DNA of 64,000 nucleotides from Alphaproteobacteria bacterium WMHbin7 (GCA_002753155.1 PDZW01000014.1:24975-88974); one strand, 5' to 3'. Positions 50,281 to 58,634 are shown, counted from the first letter of the stretch. Notes: generated by a model from the sequence alone, not told the origin. Numbers and translations: made by a program.

Positions 50281-51005
50281 GAGAGCGCCCAGATCAATAA
50301 AACGCCATCGACACAAGCGATCAGAAGAAGAAAAAGCGGCGCTGCCCTCGGCGGCTCTTGAAAGGGTAAGGTAGCCGCATCCAGATTGCGCGCGGCCAAG
50401 CCAATCTCCATGCGCTCGGCCCGGGCCAGGGCGCGGGGCAGCAGGGCGGCGCTTAACGTTCCCAGAGAGCGCAGGCTATGGCCGACATCCCGATAACCCA
50501 GGCGCGCCGCCTGGGCCCTGCGCATGTCCTGCGCCGTTTGCATCAAGAGGACAAGCTGGCGATGAATCAACAGCATCAGCTCGCTTAAGACCTCAAGACC
50601 GGGAAGGCGCTTGATCAACCAGGCCAGATGCTGGGCAGGCGTGGTCAGGGCCAGCCAGATCATCCAGGAACTGGCGGCCATAGCCCGCAGGCTGACTAGG
50701 CCCGCCTGCAAAACGCTTTCCGAAGACAGTGTCAGCCAGGGAAAATCTGGCGAAAGCGAGAGGGCCAGGGCCAGCGCACTGGCCGCCAGAAAACCAAAGG
50801 CCAAAGCCAGCCAGCCCAGGAAAAGCCGGGCGGGAAGCTGCGCCCAGAGGAAGGCCGCCGCCAGGGCAGCCAGCAAAACGGCTAGGTCCCAGGGCCAGGG
50901 GGGCAGGCTTAGCGCCAGCAGCAGGCCCGAGCCCGCAACCGCCACCTTCAGGGCGGGCGGGGTCCGCGCCAATCGCCCCGTACTGGCTTGTGCGTCAGGC
51001 AGCAT
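50277..51005 (-). CDS. cbiQ: Cobalt ECF transporter transmembrane protein CbiQ
   Basis: A 242-residue T-component with four to five membrane helices and a cytoplasmic coupling region containing the EcfT motif pattern AQAARLGYRD. It links the CbiMN substrate-binding unit to CbiO. ATG 51005 overlaps the cbiN 3' end by 11 bases. Sequence conservation in this family is low, but position between cbiN and cbiO is decisive. Confidence 0.88.
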   Translation of the reverse strand: MLPDAQASTGRLARTPPALKVAVAGSGLLLALSLPPWPWDLAVLLAALAAAFLWAQLPARLFLGWLALAFGFLAASALALALSLSPDFPWLTLSSESVLQAGLVSLRAMAASSWMIWLALTTPAQHLAWLIKRLPGLEVLSELMLLIHRQLVLLMQTAQDMRRAQAARLGYRDVGHSLRSLGTLSAALLPRALARAERMEIGLAARNLDAATLPFQEPPRAAPLFLLLIACVDGVLLIWALS

Positions 51006-51276
51006 CGTCGGATTTCTTGCGGCCCTGGCGCCGCCCCAGCACATAGCCGAAAAGGCCTGCCCCCAGGGCGGCTTGAAGGGCAAAAAGCAGGCTTTCGATT
51101 TCGCCCGAGGGCGGCGTCCAGAGCGGGGCGAACCAGGGCACGATCCCTTGCTCCTTCAAGGATGCTTGGGCCTGGGCATCCGCCCCCTCGAACGAGCCAG
51201 AAAAACCCGGAATCATCAAGGGTGCTACGATGATCAGGGCCGCCAGGGCGATCAGAAGTTGGTTCGTCCGGCTCAT
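50995..51276 (-). CDS. cbiN: Cobalt transport protein CbiN
   Basis: A 93-residue protein with two membrane helices (about 5-23 and 62-82) flanking a periplasmic loop with FEGADAQAQ, the typical CbiN loop. Known: it associates with CbiM to admit Co(II). ATG 51276 overlaps the cbiM stop (ATGA). The frame extends further upstream, but only this start fits family length and overlap. Confidence 0.9.
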   Translation of the reverse strand: MSRTNQLLIALAALIIVAPLMIPGFSGSFEGADAQAQASLKEQGIVPWFAPLWTPPSGEIESLLFALQAALGAGLFGYVLGRRQGRKKSDDAA

Positions 51277-51917
51277 GGCCGCACACCCGCCAGACCGCGC
51301 TGGGCCAGCAGAGACATCGCCACCACGCTCAAGAGGCCCTCGGCGATGGCCAGGGGAATCTGTGTTACCGCGAAGATGCCAGCGAACTTCAAGAAGGCGC
51401 CTGATATGCCCGACGCCGGATCGGGATAGGCCAAGGCCAGTTGCGCCGAGGTCACCAGATAGGTCGATAAAGCGCCCAGCGAGGCGCCCAGGAACATGGC
51501 GATCCCAGACCCCAGGCCGAGGCACTTGACGCCGCGCCACAAGCCATAGGCTACCCAGGGCCCCACGACCGCCATGGAAAAGACATTGGCCCCCAGGGTA
51601 GTGATGCCGCCATGAGCCAGCAGCAGGGCCTGAAAAATCAGAACCGCCGTGCCCAGCACGGCCATGGGGGCGGGCCCGAACAGGGCGGCGCCCAGCCCGG
51701 CGCCGGTCGGATGCGAGCTGCTTCCGGTCAGGCTGGGCAGCTTCAGGGCGGAGAGAACGAACATATAGGCCCCGGCGGCGCCCAGCAGCAGGCGCTGCTC
51801 GGGCTGTTCGCGAAACAGGCGCTTAAGCTTGGCTGATCCGTGCAGCACGAAAGGGGCGGCAGCCAGCGTCCAAAACGCCGCATGGGCCGGGGGAAGATAG
51901 CCTTCCATGATGTGCAT
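51273..51917 (-). CDS. cbiM: Cobalt ECF transporter S component CbiM
   Basis: A 214-residue membrane protein starting [11 protein letters not shown]2 and the N-terminal amine bind the metal in this family. [21 protein letters not shown] and [22 protein letters not shown] are the conserved blocks. The MHIMEGYL start separates it from nickel-type NikM only in part, so substrate rests mainly on the upstream B12 riboswitch: cobalt is strongly favoured. GGAGG lies upstream of the ATG inside a possible sequestering hairpin. Confidence 0.94.
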   Translation of the reverse strand: MHIMEGYLPPAHAAFWTLAAAPFVLHGSAKLKRLFREQPEQRLLLGAAGAYMFVLSALKLPSLTGSSSHPTGAGLGAALFGPAPMAVLGTAVLIFQALLLAHGGITTLGANVFSMAVVGPWVAYGLWRGVKCLGLGSGIAMFLGASLGALSTYLVTSAQLALAYPDPASGISGAFLKFAGIFAVTQIPLAIAEGLLSVVAMSLLAQRGLAGVRP

Positions 51918-51922
51918 GCGCG

Positions 51923-51971
51923 AACCTCCAACACCCGTTTCCGTCACGTCCAAAACCGGCGGTGGGAGGTT
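51923..51971 (-). promoter_or_regulatory. Ribosome-site sequestering hairpin of cbiM
   Basis: On the minus strand AACCTCC then CACC (51971-51961) can pair with GGTG then GGAGGTT (51935-51923). The second arm contains the cbiM Shine-Dalgarno sequence GGAGG. This is the likely expression platform of the cobalamin riboswitch, acting on translation. Confidence 0.6.
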
Positions 51972-52035
51972 TCCCCTGGGGAAAACACCACGTCCAAGGG
52001 GACACCCCGCCCCAAAGGCACGCACACGGCAAGAA

Positions 52036-52195
52036 CTGACGGCAGGTTTCCTGGCTCGCGGGTCCTGGCTGATCTTTCTACCTTCCCAAGGCGTTAGGCC
52101 TCAGTGGCGTTGTCGAAAGACCGGCTCGCCGCTTACAGTTGCGGGGGCAGCCCCGGCTTGGCGAAGAAACTTCGCTCAACCGTGTTCCCTTTTTC
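52036..52195 (-). ncRNA. Cobalamin (B12) riboswitch
   Basis: Minus-strand aptamer with the canonical elements in order: GGGAACACGGTT, GGGGCTGCCCCCGCAACTG, TAAGCGG, the B12-box GCCACTG (52110 region), CTTGGGAAGG, and the terminal GCGAGCCAGGAAACCTGCC. It precedes cbiMNQO and should repress cobalt uptake when adenosylcobalamin is abundant. About 120 bases separate it from the cbiM start. Confidence 0.96.
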
Positions 52196-52241
52196 CGGGG
52201 GGGCTTTGTCTTTACCCCTCACGGAAACCGTCAAGGGTCAC

Positions 52242-52247
52242 TATAAT
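52242..52247 (+). promoter_or_regulatory. Possible -10 element for chvI
   Basis: A perfect TATAAT on the plus strand, 54 bases before the chvI ATG. No good -35 is seen at the right distance (TCACGG). It lies beside the promoter region of the divergent riboswitch transcript. Confidence 0.35.
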
Positions 52248-52300
52248 TTCATGGGCAGGGCAGCGTCAATTGGCTTCAAAGGACGAACCGGGTAGATCGC

Positions 52301-52990
52301 ATGAGCACCATCGCACTGGTTGATGACGACCGAAATATTCTGGCCTCGATTTCGCTGATGCTGGAGGCCGAGGGCTTCAAGGTCCGCACCTATTCCGACG
52401 GCGCCGAGGCGCTGAGGGGATTTGCCGCACAGCCGCCGGACCTGGCCGTGCTGGACATCAAGATGCCGCGCATGGACGGGCTTGAGCTGTTGCAAAAGCT
52501 GAGACAGAAAAGCCAGCTTCCCGTGATCTTCCTGACCTCTAAGGACGATGAAAGCGACGAGCTTTTAGGCCTGCGCATGGGAGCCGACGACTATATCAAG
52601 AAGCCCTTTTCCCAACGCTTGCTGCTTGAGCGCATAAAAGCGCTGTTGCGCCGCAAGGATGCCGATGCCAGTGGCGCCGTGGATGCCGGGCTGATCAAGC
52701 GGGGCAAGCTGGAATTGGCGCCGGCGCGCCATGCCTGCACCTGGGATGGCCGACATGTGGAACTGACCGTGACCGAATTCTTGCTTTTGAAGGCGTTGGC
52801 GACGCGTCCGGGGCATGTGAAAAACCGCGATCAGCTGATCGACGCGGCCTATGGCGAGACGGTCTATGTCGATGACCGCACCATCGACAGCCACATCAAG
52901 CGCATGCGCCGCAAATTCCGCGAGATCGATTCCGAATTCGCCCATGTCGAGACCTTGTACGGCGTAGGCTACCGCTATCGCGAAGATTGA
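52301..52990 (+). CDS. chvI: Response regulator ChvI
   Basis: A 229-residue OmpR/PhoB-type regulator. The receiver has D8-D9-D10, the phospho-acceptor D52 in [13 protein letters not shown] switch residues in FLTSKDD and IKKPFS. The C-terminal winged helix ends in [13 protein letters not shown]. Known: ChvI with ChvG controls envelope and acid-stress responses in alphaproteobacteria. It lies 7 bases before chvG. The PTS-related genes after them are the usual alphaproteobacterial neighbours. Confidence 0.95.
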   Translation: MSTIALVDDDRNILASISLMLEAEGFKVRTYSDGAEALRGFAAQPPDLAVLDIKMPRMDGLELLQKLRQKSQLPVIFLTSKDDESDELLGLRMGADDYIKKPFSQRLLLERIKALLRRKDADASGAVDAGLIKRGKLELAPARHACTWDGRHVELTVTEFLLLKALATRPGHVKNRDQLIDAAYGETVYVDDRTIDSHIKRMRRKFREIDSEFAHVETLYGVGYRYRED

Positions 52991-52997
52991 TCCTTCG

Positions 52998-54626
52998 ATG
53001 AGCGATGCGCCGCACCCCGAGATCATCGAGAGGCGTTTGTCGCCGCTGACCAGCCGCATTCTGGCCGTCAACATGATGCCGATTCTGGTGCTTGTGCTGG
53101 GTCTGTTGTATCTCGACGAATACCGCGCCACCCTGGTCGAGCAGACGCTCGATTCATTGCATACTCAGGGCCAGATGTTCGCCGCCGCCCTGGCCGAGGG
53201 TGCCGTCTATGAATTGGCCGGGGAGGATGATCATCCGGCGGAATCCCCCTTCGATCTCGATGTCGCGCGCAACATGGTAAGACGCCTGGCCGAGCCAGCC
53301 GATTTGCGGGCTCGTCTTTTTTCGCCCGAAGGCTATCTGCTGGCCGACAGCCGCACCCTCTACGGCAAGTCGGGTGAGATCGAGATCGAAACCCTGGCTC
53401 CGCCGCGCCGGGAGTCTGCCGACCTCCTGCAACGCCTGACCGCCTGGGCAGCCCGGCCCTTCTCCAACGACAAGGACCTGCCTCTCTACCGCGAGCGGCA
53501 TCCCCAGACGGCGCGCGACTATCCCGAAGTCGCAGGCGCCCTTGATGGCAATGCCATGGAGATCATCCGGGCCAACCCGGAGGGCGGAATCTATCTCAGC
53601 GTCGCCGTGCCCGTGCAGCGCTTCAAGCAGGTGGTCGGCGCTTTGTTGCTGATGCGGGGCGGCGAGGAGATGGAACAAAGCCTTTTGCAGGTGCGCCTGA
53701 CCATTCTCAAGATGACGGCGCTGGCCCTGGTGGTGACGGTGCTGCTTTCGCTTTATCTGGCCGGAACCATCGCCAGGCCGGTGCGCAAGCTGGCGCTGGC
53801 CGCCGAACATGTGCGCCGGGGCCACGGACGGCGTCACGATATTCCCCGTTTTCCCGGGCGCCGCGACGAAATCTCGGAACTGGCCCACGCGCTTGCCGAT
53901 ATGACAGAGGCCTTGTGGGCGCGCATGGACGCCATCGAATCCTTTGCCGCCGACGTCGCCCACGAAATCAAGAATCCGCTGACCAGCCTGCGCAGCGCCG
54001 TCGAAACCATTTCCCTGATCAAGGATCCTGCCCAGCGCGATAAATTGATGGCGATCATCATCGACGATGTGGGGCGCCTTGACCGCTTGATCAGCGATAT
54101 TTCCGATGCTTCGCGCCTGGATGCCGAATTGTCGCGCGCCGAAACCAGGCCGGTCAGTCTGGCCCACCTGCTGGAAACCCTGGCCGACATTCACGGCGCC
54201 ACCGCCAAGGAGGGTGCGCCCAGTCTTGGGCTCGACCTGCCCAAGGACGATGCCCTGACCGTTTCCGGCATCGAAGGCCGTCTGGCCCAGGTCATGCGCA
54301 ATCTGATCGCCAATGCCGTTTCCTTCAGCCCGCCGGGGGGCGCCATCCATATCCGGGCAAGCCGGATCAACGGCATGGTGCGAATCCTGGTGGAAGACGA
54401 GGGTCCGGGCATGCCTGAGGAGAAGATGGAAGCCATTTTCGAGCGCTTTTACAGCGAGCGGCCGGAAGGCGAGAAATTCGGCACCCATTCCGGCCTGGGG
54501 CTGGCCATTTCGCGCCAGATCGTCACCGCGCACCGGGGCTCCCTGCGGGCCGAGAACAGGCTAGATGGTGAAGATCGTGTCCTGGGAGCCCGCTTCATCG
54601 TCGATCTTCCCGGCGAGAGCGGTTGA
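52998..54626 (+). CDS. chvG: Sensor histidine kinase ChvG
   Basis: A 542-residue membrane kinase. Two membrane helices (about 18-36 and 238-256) bracket a roughly 200-residue periplasmic sensor domain, followed by HAMP and HisKA with phospho-accepting histidine in DVAHEIKNPLTSLRSA. The ATPase domain has NLIANAVSFS (N box), DEGPGMPE (G1) and GLGLAISR (G2). Known: kept off by the periplasmic partner ExoR in rhizobia; ExoR is not in the window. It overlaps the hprK reading frame end to start. Confidence 0.94.
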   Translation: MSDAPHPEIIERRLSPLTSRILAVNMMPILVLVLGLLYLDEYRATLVEQTLDSLHTQGQMFAAALAEGAVYELAGEDDHPAESPFDLDVARNMVRRLAEPADLRARLFSPEGYLLADSRTLYGKSGEIEIETLAPPRRESADLLQRLTAWAARPFSNDKDLPLYRERHPQTARDYPEVAGALDGNAMEIIRANPEGGIYLSVAVPVQRFKQVVGALLLMRGGEEMEQSLLQVRLTILKMTALALVVTVLLSLYLAGTIARPVRKLALAAEHVRRGHGRRHDIPRFPGRRDEISELAHALADMTEALWARMDAIESFAADVAHEIKNPLTSLRSAVETISLIKDPAQRDKLMAIIIDDVGRLDRLISDISDASRLDAELSRAETRPVSLAHLLETLADIHGATAKEGAPSLGLDLPKDDALTVSGIEGRLAQVMRNLIANAVSFSPPGGAIHIRASRINGMVRILVEDEGPGMPEEKMEAIFERFYSERPEGEKFGTHSGLGLAISRQIVTAHRGSLRAENRLDGEDRVLGARFIVDLPGESG

Positions 54627-54658
54627 CAGGCCAAAGGCAAGCCGCCAATTTGGGCGGC

Positions 54659-55090
54659 ATGGCACTCGTTCACGCCACTGCGGTTGCCCTTGATGGTCAA
54701 GGCGTTCTGCTGCTGGGCCCTTCGGGCAGCGGCAAAAGCGATCTGGCGTTGCGCCTGATCGATGCGGGCGCACTTTTGATCAGTGACGATCAGGTAGAGC
54801 TTTCAATGCAGGGTGACCAGGTGGTTGCCGCCCCGCCCGCCCCGATTGCCGGATTGATCGAGGCCAGGGGGATCGGTCTCGTGCGGCTTCCCTATCTGGC
54901 TAGGGCTGTCATGGTACTGGCCGTCGAGCTGGTGGCGGCGCCCCTGATCGAGCGCTTGCCGGACCCTGCCACCTGGACGGGTGGGGGGGTAACGCTTCCC
55001 CTGCTCAAACTCGATCCCTTCGCCGCCTCGGCCCCGGCCAAGCTGCGCCTTGCCCTCAAGGTGGGGCCTCGGGTTATAATGACCCCGTGA
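54659..55090 (+). CDS. hprK: HPr kinase/phosphorylase, short alphaproteobacterial form
   Basis: A 143-residue protein comprising only the catalytic P-loop domain (LLLGPSGSGKSDLALRLID, then LISDDQV and IEARGIGLVRLPYL, the HPrK signature). The N-terminal domain of Firmicute HPrK is absent, as usual in alphaproteobacteria. Known: phosphorylates HPr on serine to tune the PTS. I take ATG 54659 (MALVHATAV); TTG 54623, overlapping the chvG stop, would add 12 residues. Confidence 0.92.
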   Translation: MALVHATAVALDGQGVLLLGPSGSGKSDLALRLIDAGALLISDDQVELSMQGDQVVAAPPAPIAGLIEARGIGLVRLPYLARAVMVLAVELVAAPLIERLPDPATWTGGGVTLPLLKLDPFAASAPAKLRLALKVGPRVIMTP

Positions 55091-55989
55091 TGACCGCCAA
55101 CCCGGCCAGCCAAGAAATCTATTGTCCAGCGCCCGCTCGGGTGGTGATCGTTACCGGCATGTCCGGGGCCGGGCGCACCTCGGCCCTGAAGGCCCTGGAG
55201 GATATGGGCTACGAGGCCGTCGATAATCTGCCGCTGTCGCTGTTGACGCAATTGGTCCGCCCCGGCGAAATTCCCGAGCGCCCCCTGGCGGCGGGCATCG
55301 ATATCCGCACGCGCGATTTCGGCGTGGGCTCGGTGGTGGCGGCCATCGACCGTCTGATCAGCGAAACCCCGATCGAGGCGAAGCTTTTGTTTCTGGATGC
55401 CGATGACGAAGTGCTGGCGCGTCGCTTCACCGAGACAAGGCGCCGTCATCCTCTGGCCACCGACCGCCCGCTGACCGACGGCATCCGGCACGAACGCGCC
55501 CTGCTGGCTCCCTTGAAGGAGCGGGCCGATCTGGTCATCGATTCCTCGCGCTTGGCCATCGGCGAATTCCGCCATCTGATGGAAACGCAGTTCAGTCTGG
55601 AAAGCCGCCACCGTCTGGTGGTCTTTGTGACCTCCTTTTCCTATCGCCAGGGTTTGCCGCGCGAAGCCGATCTGGTCTTCGATGCGCGCTTTCTGGCCAA
55701 TCCCCATTACGTGCCCGAGTTAAAGCCGCTTTCCGGGCGCGACGCGCCGGTTGCCGCCTATGTGGCGAACGATCCCAGCTTCAACGATTACTTTGATCGC
55801 CTGACCGGCTTTCTGGCCCCTTTGCTGCCGCGTTTTGCCGCCGAGGGAAAAAGCTATCTCACCATCGGCATCGGCTGCACCGGCGGTCGCCACCGCTCGG
55901 TTTTCGTTGCCGAGCGTCTGGCGGATTGGCTGATGGCCCAGGGCCAGCCGGTCGAGCTTAGACACCGCGATCTGACACCCCTCACATGA
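55090..55989 (+). CDS. rapZ: RNase adapter RapZ family protein
   Basis: A 299-residue P-loop protein. The N-terminal nucleotide site reads GMSGAGRTSALKALED, with arginine where the family consensus has lysine. The Walker B region is LLFLDADDEVL, and the C-terminal half has GCTGGRHRSVFVAE. Known: E. coli RapZ senses glucosamine-6-phosphate and directs RNase E to GlmZ; in alphaproteobacteria its target is unclear. The ATG at 55090 overlaps the hprK stop (TGATG); GTG 55087 is equivalent. Confidence 0.93.
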   Translation: MTANPASQEIYCPAPARVVIVTGMSGAGRTSALKALEDMGYEAVDNLPLSLLTQLVRPGEIPERPLAAGIDIRTRDFGVGSVVAAIDRLISETPIEAKLLFLDADDEVLARRFTETRRRHPLATDRPLTDGIRHERALLAPLKERADLVIDSSRLAIGEFRHLMETQFSLESRHRLVVFVTSFSYRQGLPREADLVFDARFLANPHYVPELKPLSGRDAPVAAYVANDPSFNDYFDRLTGFLAPLLPRFAAEGKSYLTIGIGCTGGRHRSVFVAERLADWLMAQGQPVELRHRDLTPLT

Positions 55990-56014
55990 TCCCTTCAGCA
56001 ACCGGACTTAACCC

Positions 56015-56413
56015 ATGATCGGACTCGTTCTCGTCACACACGGTCGCCTTGCCGTCGAGCTGGTTGCAGCGCTCGAGCATGTGGTCGGCAAACAACCCGC
56101 CGTCGAGTTGGTTTGCATCGCCCCCGAAGACGATATGGAACAGCGCCGCGGAGAAATTCTTGAGAAGGTGGCCAAGGTCGACAGTGGTTCCGGCGTCGTG
56201 GTGCTGACCGACATGTTCGGCGGAACACCCTCCAATCTGGCGATTTCCATCATGGACAAGGCGCATATCGAGGTGATCGCCGGAGTCAATCTGCCCATGC
56301 TGATCAAGCTGGCCAGCGTGCGCACGACCGAGCCTTTGGGCATGGCGGTGTCCAGCGCGCAGGAAGCGGGGCGCAAATACATCAACGTCGCTTCACGCCT
56401 GCTCGCACCTTGA
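56015..56413 (+). CDS. PTS EIIA component, mannose/fructose family
   Basis: A 132-residue EIIA-Man-type domain, with the phospho-acceptor H9 in LVTHGRLA and the conserved VVLTDMFGGTPSN. No EIIB, EIIC or EIID genes accompany it, so a regulatory role rather than sugar uptake is inferred, as known for the incomplete alphaproteobacterial PTS. ptsH follows after 11 bases. Confidence 0.93.
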   Translation: MIGLVLVTHGRLAVELVAALEHVVGKQPAVELVCIAPEDDMEQRRGEILEKVAKVDSGSGVVVLTDMFGGTPSNLAISIMDKAHIEVIAGVNLPMLIKLASVRTTEPLGMAVSSAQEAGRKYINVASRLLAP

Positions 56414-56424
56414 GGTCTGGTGTT

Positions 56425-56700
56425 ATGCCCGAAGCGATCAGCCAAACCGTTACCATCGTCAACCGCCTGGGGCTGCATGCCAGGGCTGCGGCGAAGTTTG
56501 TGAAAACGGCGGGACAATTCTCGTCTCAGATCATGGTCAGCCGCAAGGGCCAGGAAGTATCGGGGGTTTCCATCATGGGTCTGATGATGCTGGCCGCCTC
56601 GCCCGGAACCGAGATCGAGATCAGAACGCTGGGCAATGATGCAGAGGCGGCGCTGAAGGCCCTGGTCGATCTGGTGGAGCGCAAGTTCGATGAAGACTAG
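56425..56700 (+). CDS. ptsH: Phosphocarrier protein HPr
   Basis: A 91-residue HPr. H18 in NRLGLHARAAAKF accepts phosphate from EI; S49 in VSIMGLMMLAAS is the probable target of HPrK. ATG 56425 is chosen over an in-frame TTG at 56410; GAGG lies upstream. It hands phosphate to the EIIA encoded just before it. It overlaps ptsI by 11 bases. Confidence 0.95.
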   Translation: MPEAISQTVTIVNRLGLHARAAAKFVKTAGQFSSQIMVSRKGQEVSGVSIMGLMMLAASPGTEIEIRTLGNDAEAALKALVDLVERKFDED

Positions 56701-58456
56701 CGAAGCCAAACAATCGCGTGAGCGCGTTCTCGACGGTCTGGCGGCCGCACCCGGCATCGCCATCGGAACGGCGCATCGCCACGAGCACGGCCAATTGCAT
56801 GTGCCGGAATACCGCATTCCCGTCGGGCGTCTCGAAGAGGAGCTGGAGCGCTTTTCCCACGCCGCCCGTCAGGCGGCGCGACAGGTTGACGATTTGCTGA
56901 ACAAGGCCAAGCGCCTGCCCTCGGCGGCGGCCGAAGAAATGGGCTATCTGCTGGAAGCCTATTTGCAGATGCTGAAAGGCTCGCGACTCGTGCGCGGCGT
57001 TGCTGCGCGCATCAAAAGCGAACGCATCAATGCTGAAAGTGCGGTGATGCGCGAGATTTCTGAAATCGTCGAGGGTCTGGCGGCGGTCGATGACGCCTAT
57101 CTGGCGGCCAGAGCGGCTGACATTCGTGAAGTGGGATCGCGCCTGATCCGCGCACTGAACAAAACCACCTGGAAGCCCTTCGAACAGTTGCCCAAGAATG
57201 CGGCCATTCTGGCCGACGAGCTGTCGCCCGCCGATGCCGCCCTTTTGCATCCTCGGCTTGTGGCTGGATTGGCGACCGAAGCGGGCGGCATGGAAAGCCA
57301 TACCGCCATCATGGCGCGCTCGCTGGGCATTCCTTCGGTGCTGGGCGTGCAGGGCCTCTTGGAGGGCGTCAAGGGCACCGAAACCGTGATCATCGATGGC
57401 GGACTGGGCCGGGTGATCATCGATCCCTCGCCCGAGACGCTGGCCAAATATCGCTCGCTCAAGGCCAGATACATCAAAAGTCGGCGCCAACTGGCGGGCC
57501 TGGCCAGCCTTCCCGCCATTACGCAAGACGGCGAGACGATTTCGCTTCTGGCCAATCTGGAACTGCCCAGCGAGGTCGAGTCCGTTCTGTCGGCAGGGGC
57601 CGAGGGCGTCGGCCTGTTGCGCAGCGAATTCCTGTTCATGAACCGCACCAGCCTGCCCGGCGAGGACGAGCAATATCAGGCTCTGGCACAGTTCGTGCGC
57701 GCCCTCAAGGGCCGCCCCGTCACCATTCGCACACTGGATGCGGGCAGTGAAAAACTGCCCGGTCTTGATTCGGTGGGGCTTAATCCAGCGCTGGGCCTGC
57801 GCGCCATCCGTCTGTCGCTCAAGCATCCCGAATTGATGGAGGCCCAATTGGCGGCCTGCCTGCGCGCAGGCGCCCATGGCCCGATTCGCATTCTTCTGCC
57901 CATGGTGATGAATTCAGGCGAAGTGATCGCCGTGCGCGAGATGATGACAAGAATCGCCAAGCGCTTGAAGCGCAGGCGCATTCCCATTGCCGATCCCTTG
58001 CCGCCCTTGGGCGTCATGATCGAAATACCGGGAGCAGCGGTCACCGCCGATGCCCTGGCGGCGCAATCCGACTTCTTTGCCATCGGCACCAACGACCTGA
58101 CCATGTACACCCTGGCCATCGACCGTTCGGACGAGGCGGTGGCCAATCTCTACAATCCTTTGCATCCCGCCGTGCTGCGTCTTATTCAGTTCTCGACCGA
58201 GGCAGCGCTTCGGGCGCGCATTCCGGTTTCCGTCTGCGGCGAAATGGCGGGCGAGGCGCGTCTGACCGGCCTGTTGCTGGGGCTGGGCATTCGGGAATTG
58301 TCGATGGCGCCCATTCATCTGGGCAGCGTCAAGCAGCGCATCCGCGCCATGTCGTTAAGTGCGGCCATCCGTCGGACGCGCAACATCATGGATCAGGTGG
58401 ACAGCGCCTCGATTTCTGGACTGATCGACGGATTCAACGCCGAGATCGGGGTATAA
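56690..58456 (+). CDS. ptsI: PTS enzyme I (phosphoenolpyruvate-protein phosphotransferase)
   Basis: A 588-residue EI without the N-terminal GAF domain of PtsP. The active histidine is H204 in GGMESHTAIMAR, where the consensus is GGxTSH. The C-terminal PEP-binding barrel shows AEGVGLLRSEFLFMN, GTNDLTMYTLAIDR and the cysteine loop VSVCGEMAG. It uses PEP to start the chain EI, HPr, EIIA. Last gene of the chvI-ptsI block. Confidence 0.95.
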   Translation: MKTSEAKQSRERVLDGLAAAPGIAIGTAHRHEHGQLHVPEYRIPVGRLEEELERFSHAARQAARQVDDLLNKAKRLPSAAAEEMGYLLEAYLQMLKGSRLVRGVAARIKSERINAESAVMREISEIVEGLAAVDDAYLAARAADIREVGSRLIRALNKTTWKPFEQLPKNAAILADELSPADAALLHPRLVAGLATEAGGMESHTAIMARSLGIPSVLGVQGLLEGVKGTETVIIDGGLGRVIIDPSPETLAKYRSLKARYIKSRRQLAGLASLPAITQDGETISLLANLELPSEVESVLSAGAEGVGLLRSEFLFMNRTSLPGEDEQYQALAQFVRALKGRPVTIRTLDAGSEKLPGLDSVGLNPALGLRAIRLSLKHPELMEAQLAACLRAGAHGPIRILLPMVMNSGEVIAVREMMTRIAKRLKRRRIPIADPLPPLGVMIEIPGAAVTADALAAQSDFFAIGTNDLTMYTLAIDRSDEAVANLYNPLHPAVLRLIQFSTEAALRARIPVSVCGEMAGEARLTGLLLGLGIRELSMAPIHLGSVKQRIRAMSLSAAIRRTRNIMDQVDSASISGLIDGFNAEIGV

Positions 58457-58489
58457 GACCCCCTTGCAGAAAGAATGACTCATGGCGGC

Positions 58490-58600
58490 CATCCTTCGAG
58501 GCTCGCTCCGCTCGCACCTCAGGATGAGATTTGTGATGTTGCTTCAAAGATGATCCTCATGCTGAGGAGGATGCGAAGCATCCGTCTCGAAGCACGAGGA
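58490..58600. repeat. Pair of dispersed palindromic repeat units
   Basis: Unit A (58490-58528, reading on the minus strand) begins CTCATCCTGAGGTGCGAGCG and ends CCTCGAAGGATG. Unit B (58554-58600, plus strand) begins CCTCATGCTGAGGAGGATG and ends TCTCGAAGCACGAGG. Both share the CTCAT-CTGAGG...TCGAAG frame around a variable inner stem with compensating changes (GCGAGC/GCGAGC-type in A, GGATG/CATCC in B). They sit in inverted orientation 25 bases apart, between ptsI and cobT. Such elements are common between alphaproteobacterial genes. The rest of this 178-base gap shows nothing else. Confidence 0.85.
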
Positions 58601-58634
58601 TAACAGGCGTTTTTCGCAAACGGGTAGAACTCCC

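Noticed and set aside
52206..52234. Clear sigma-70 promoter for the cobalamin riboswitch transcript
   Set aside because: TTGACG at 52234-52229 is good, but the best -10 candidates (TAAAGA after 14 bases, AGACAA after 17) are poor in spacing or sequence, so I did not annotate it.
53154..54533. 459-codon minus-strand reading frame opposite chvG
   Set aside because: Antisense shadow of a gene with all kinase motifs intact; the translation is His/Gln/Gly-rich without a recognisable fold, as expected in high-GC antisense frames.
56621..57877. 418-codon minus-strand reading frame opposite ptsI
   Set aside because: Antisense to a conserved gene; composition is the usual complement of codon bias and no domain is visible.
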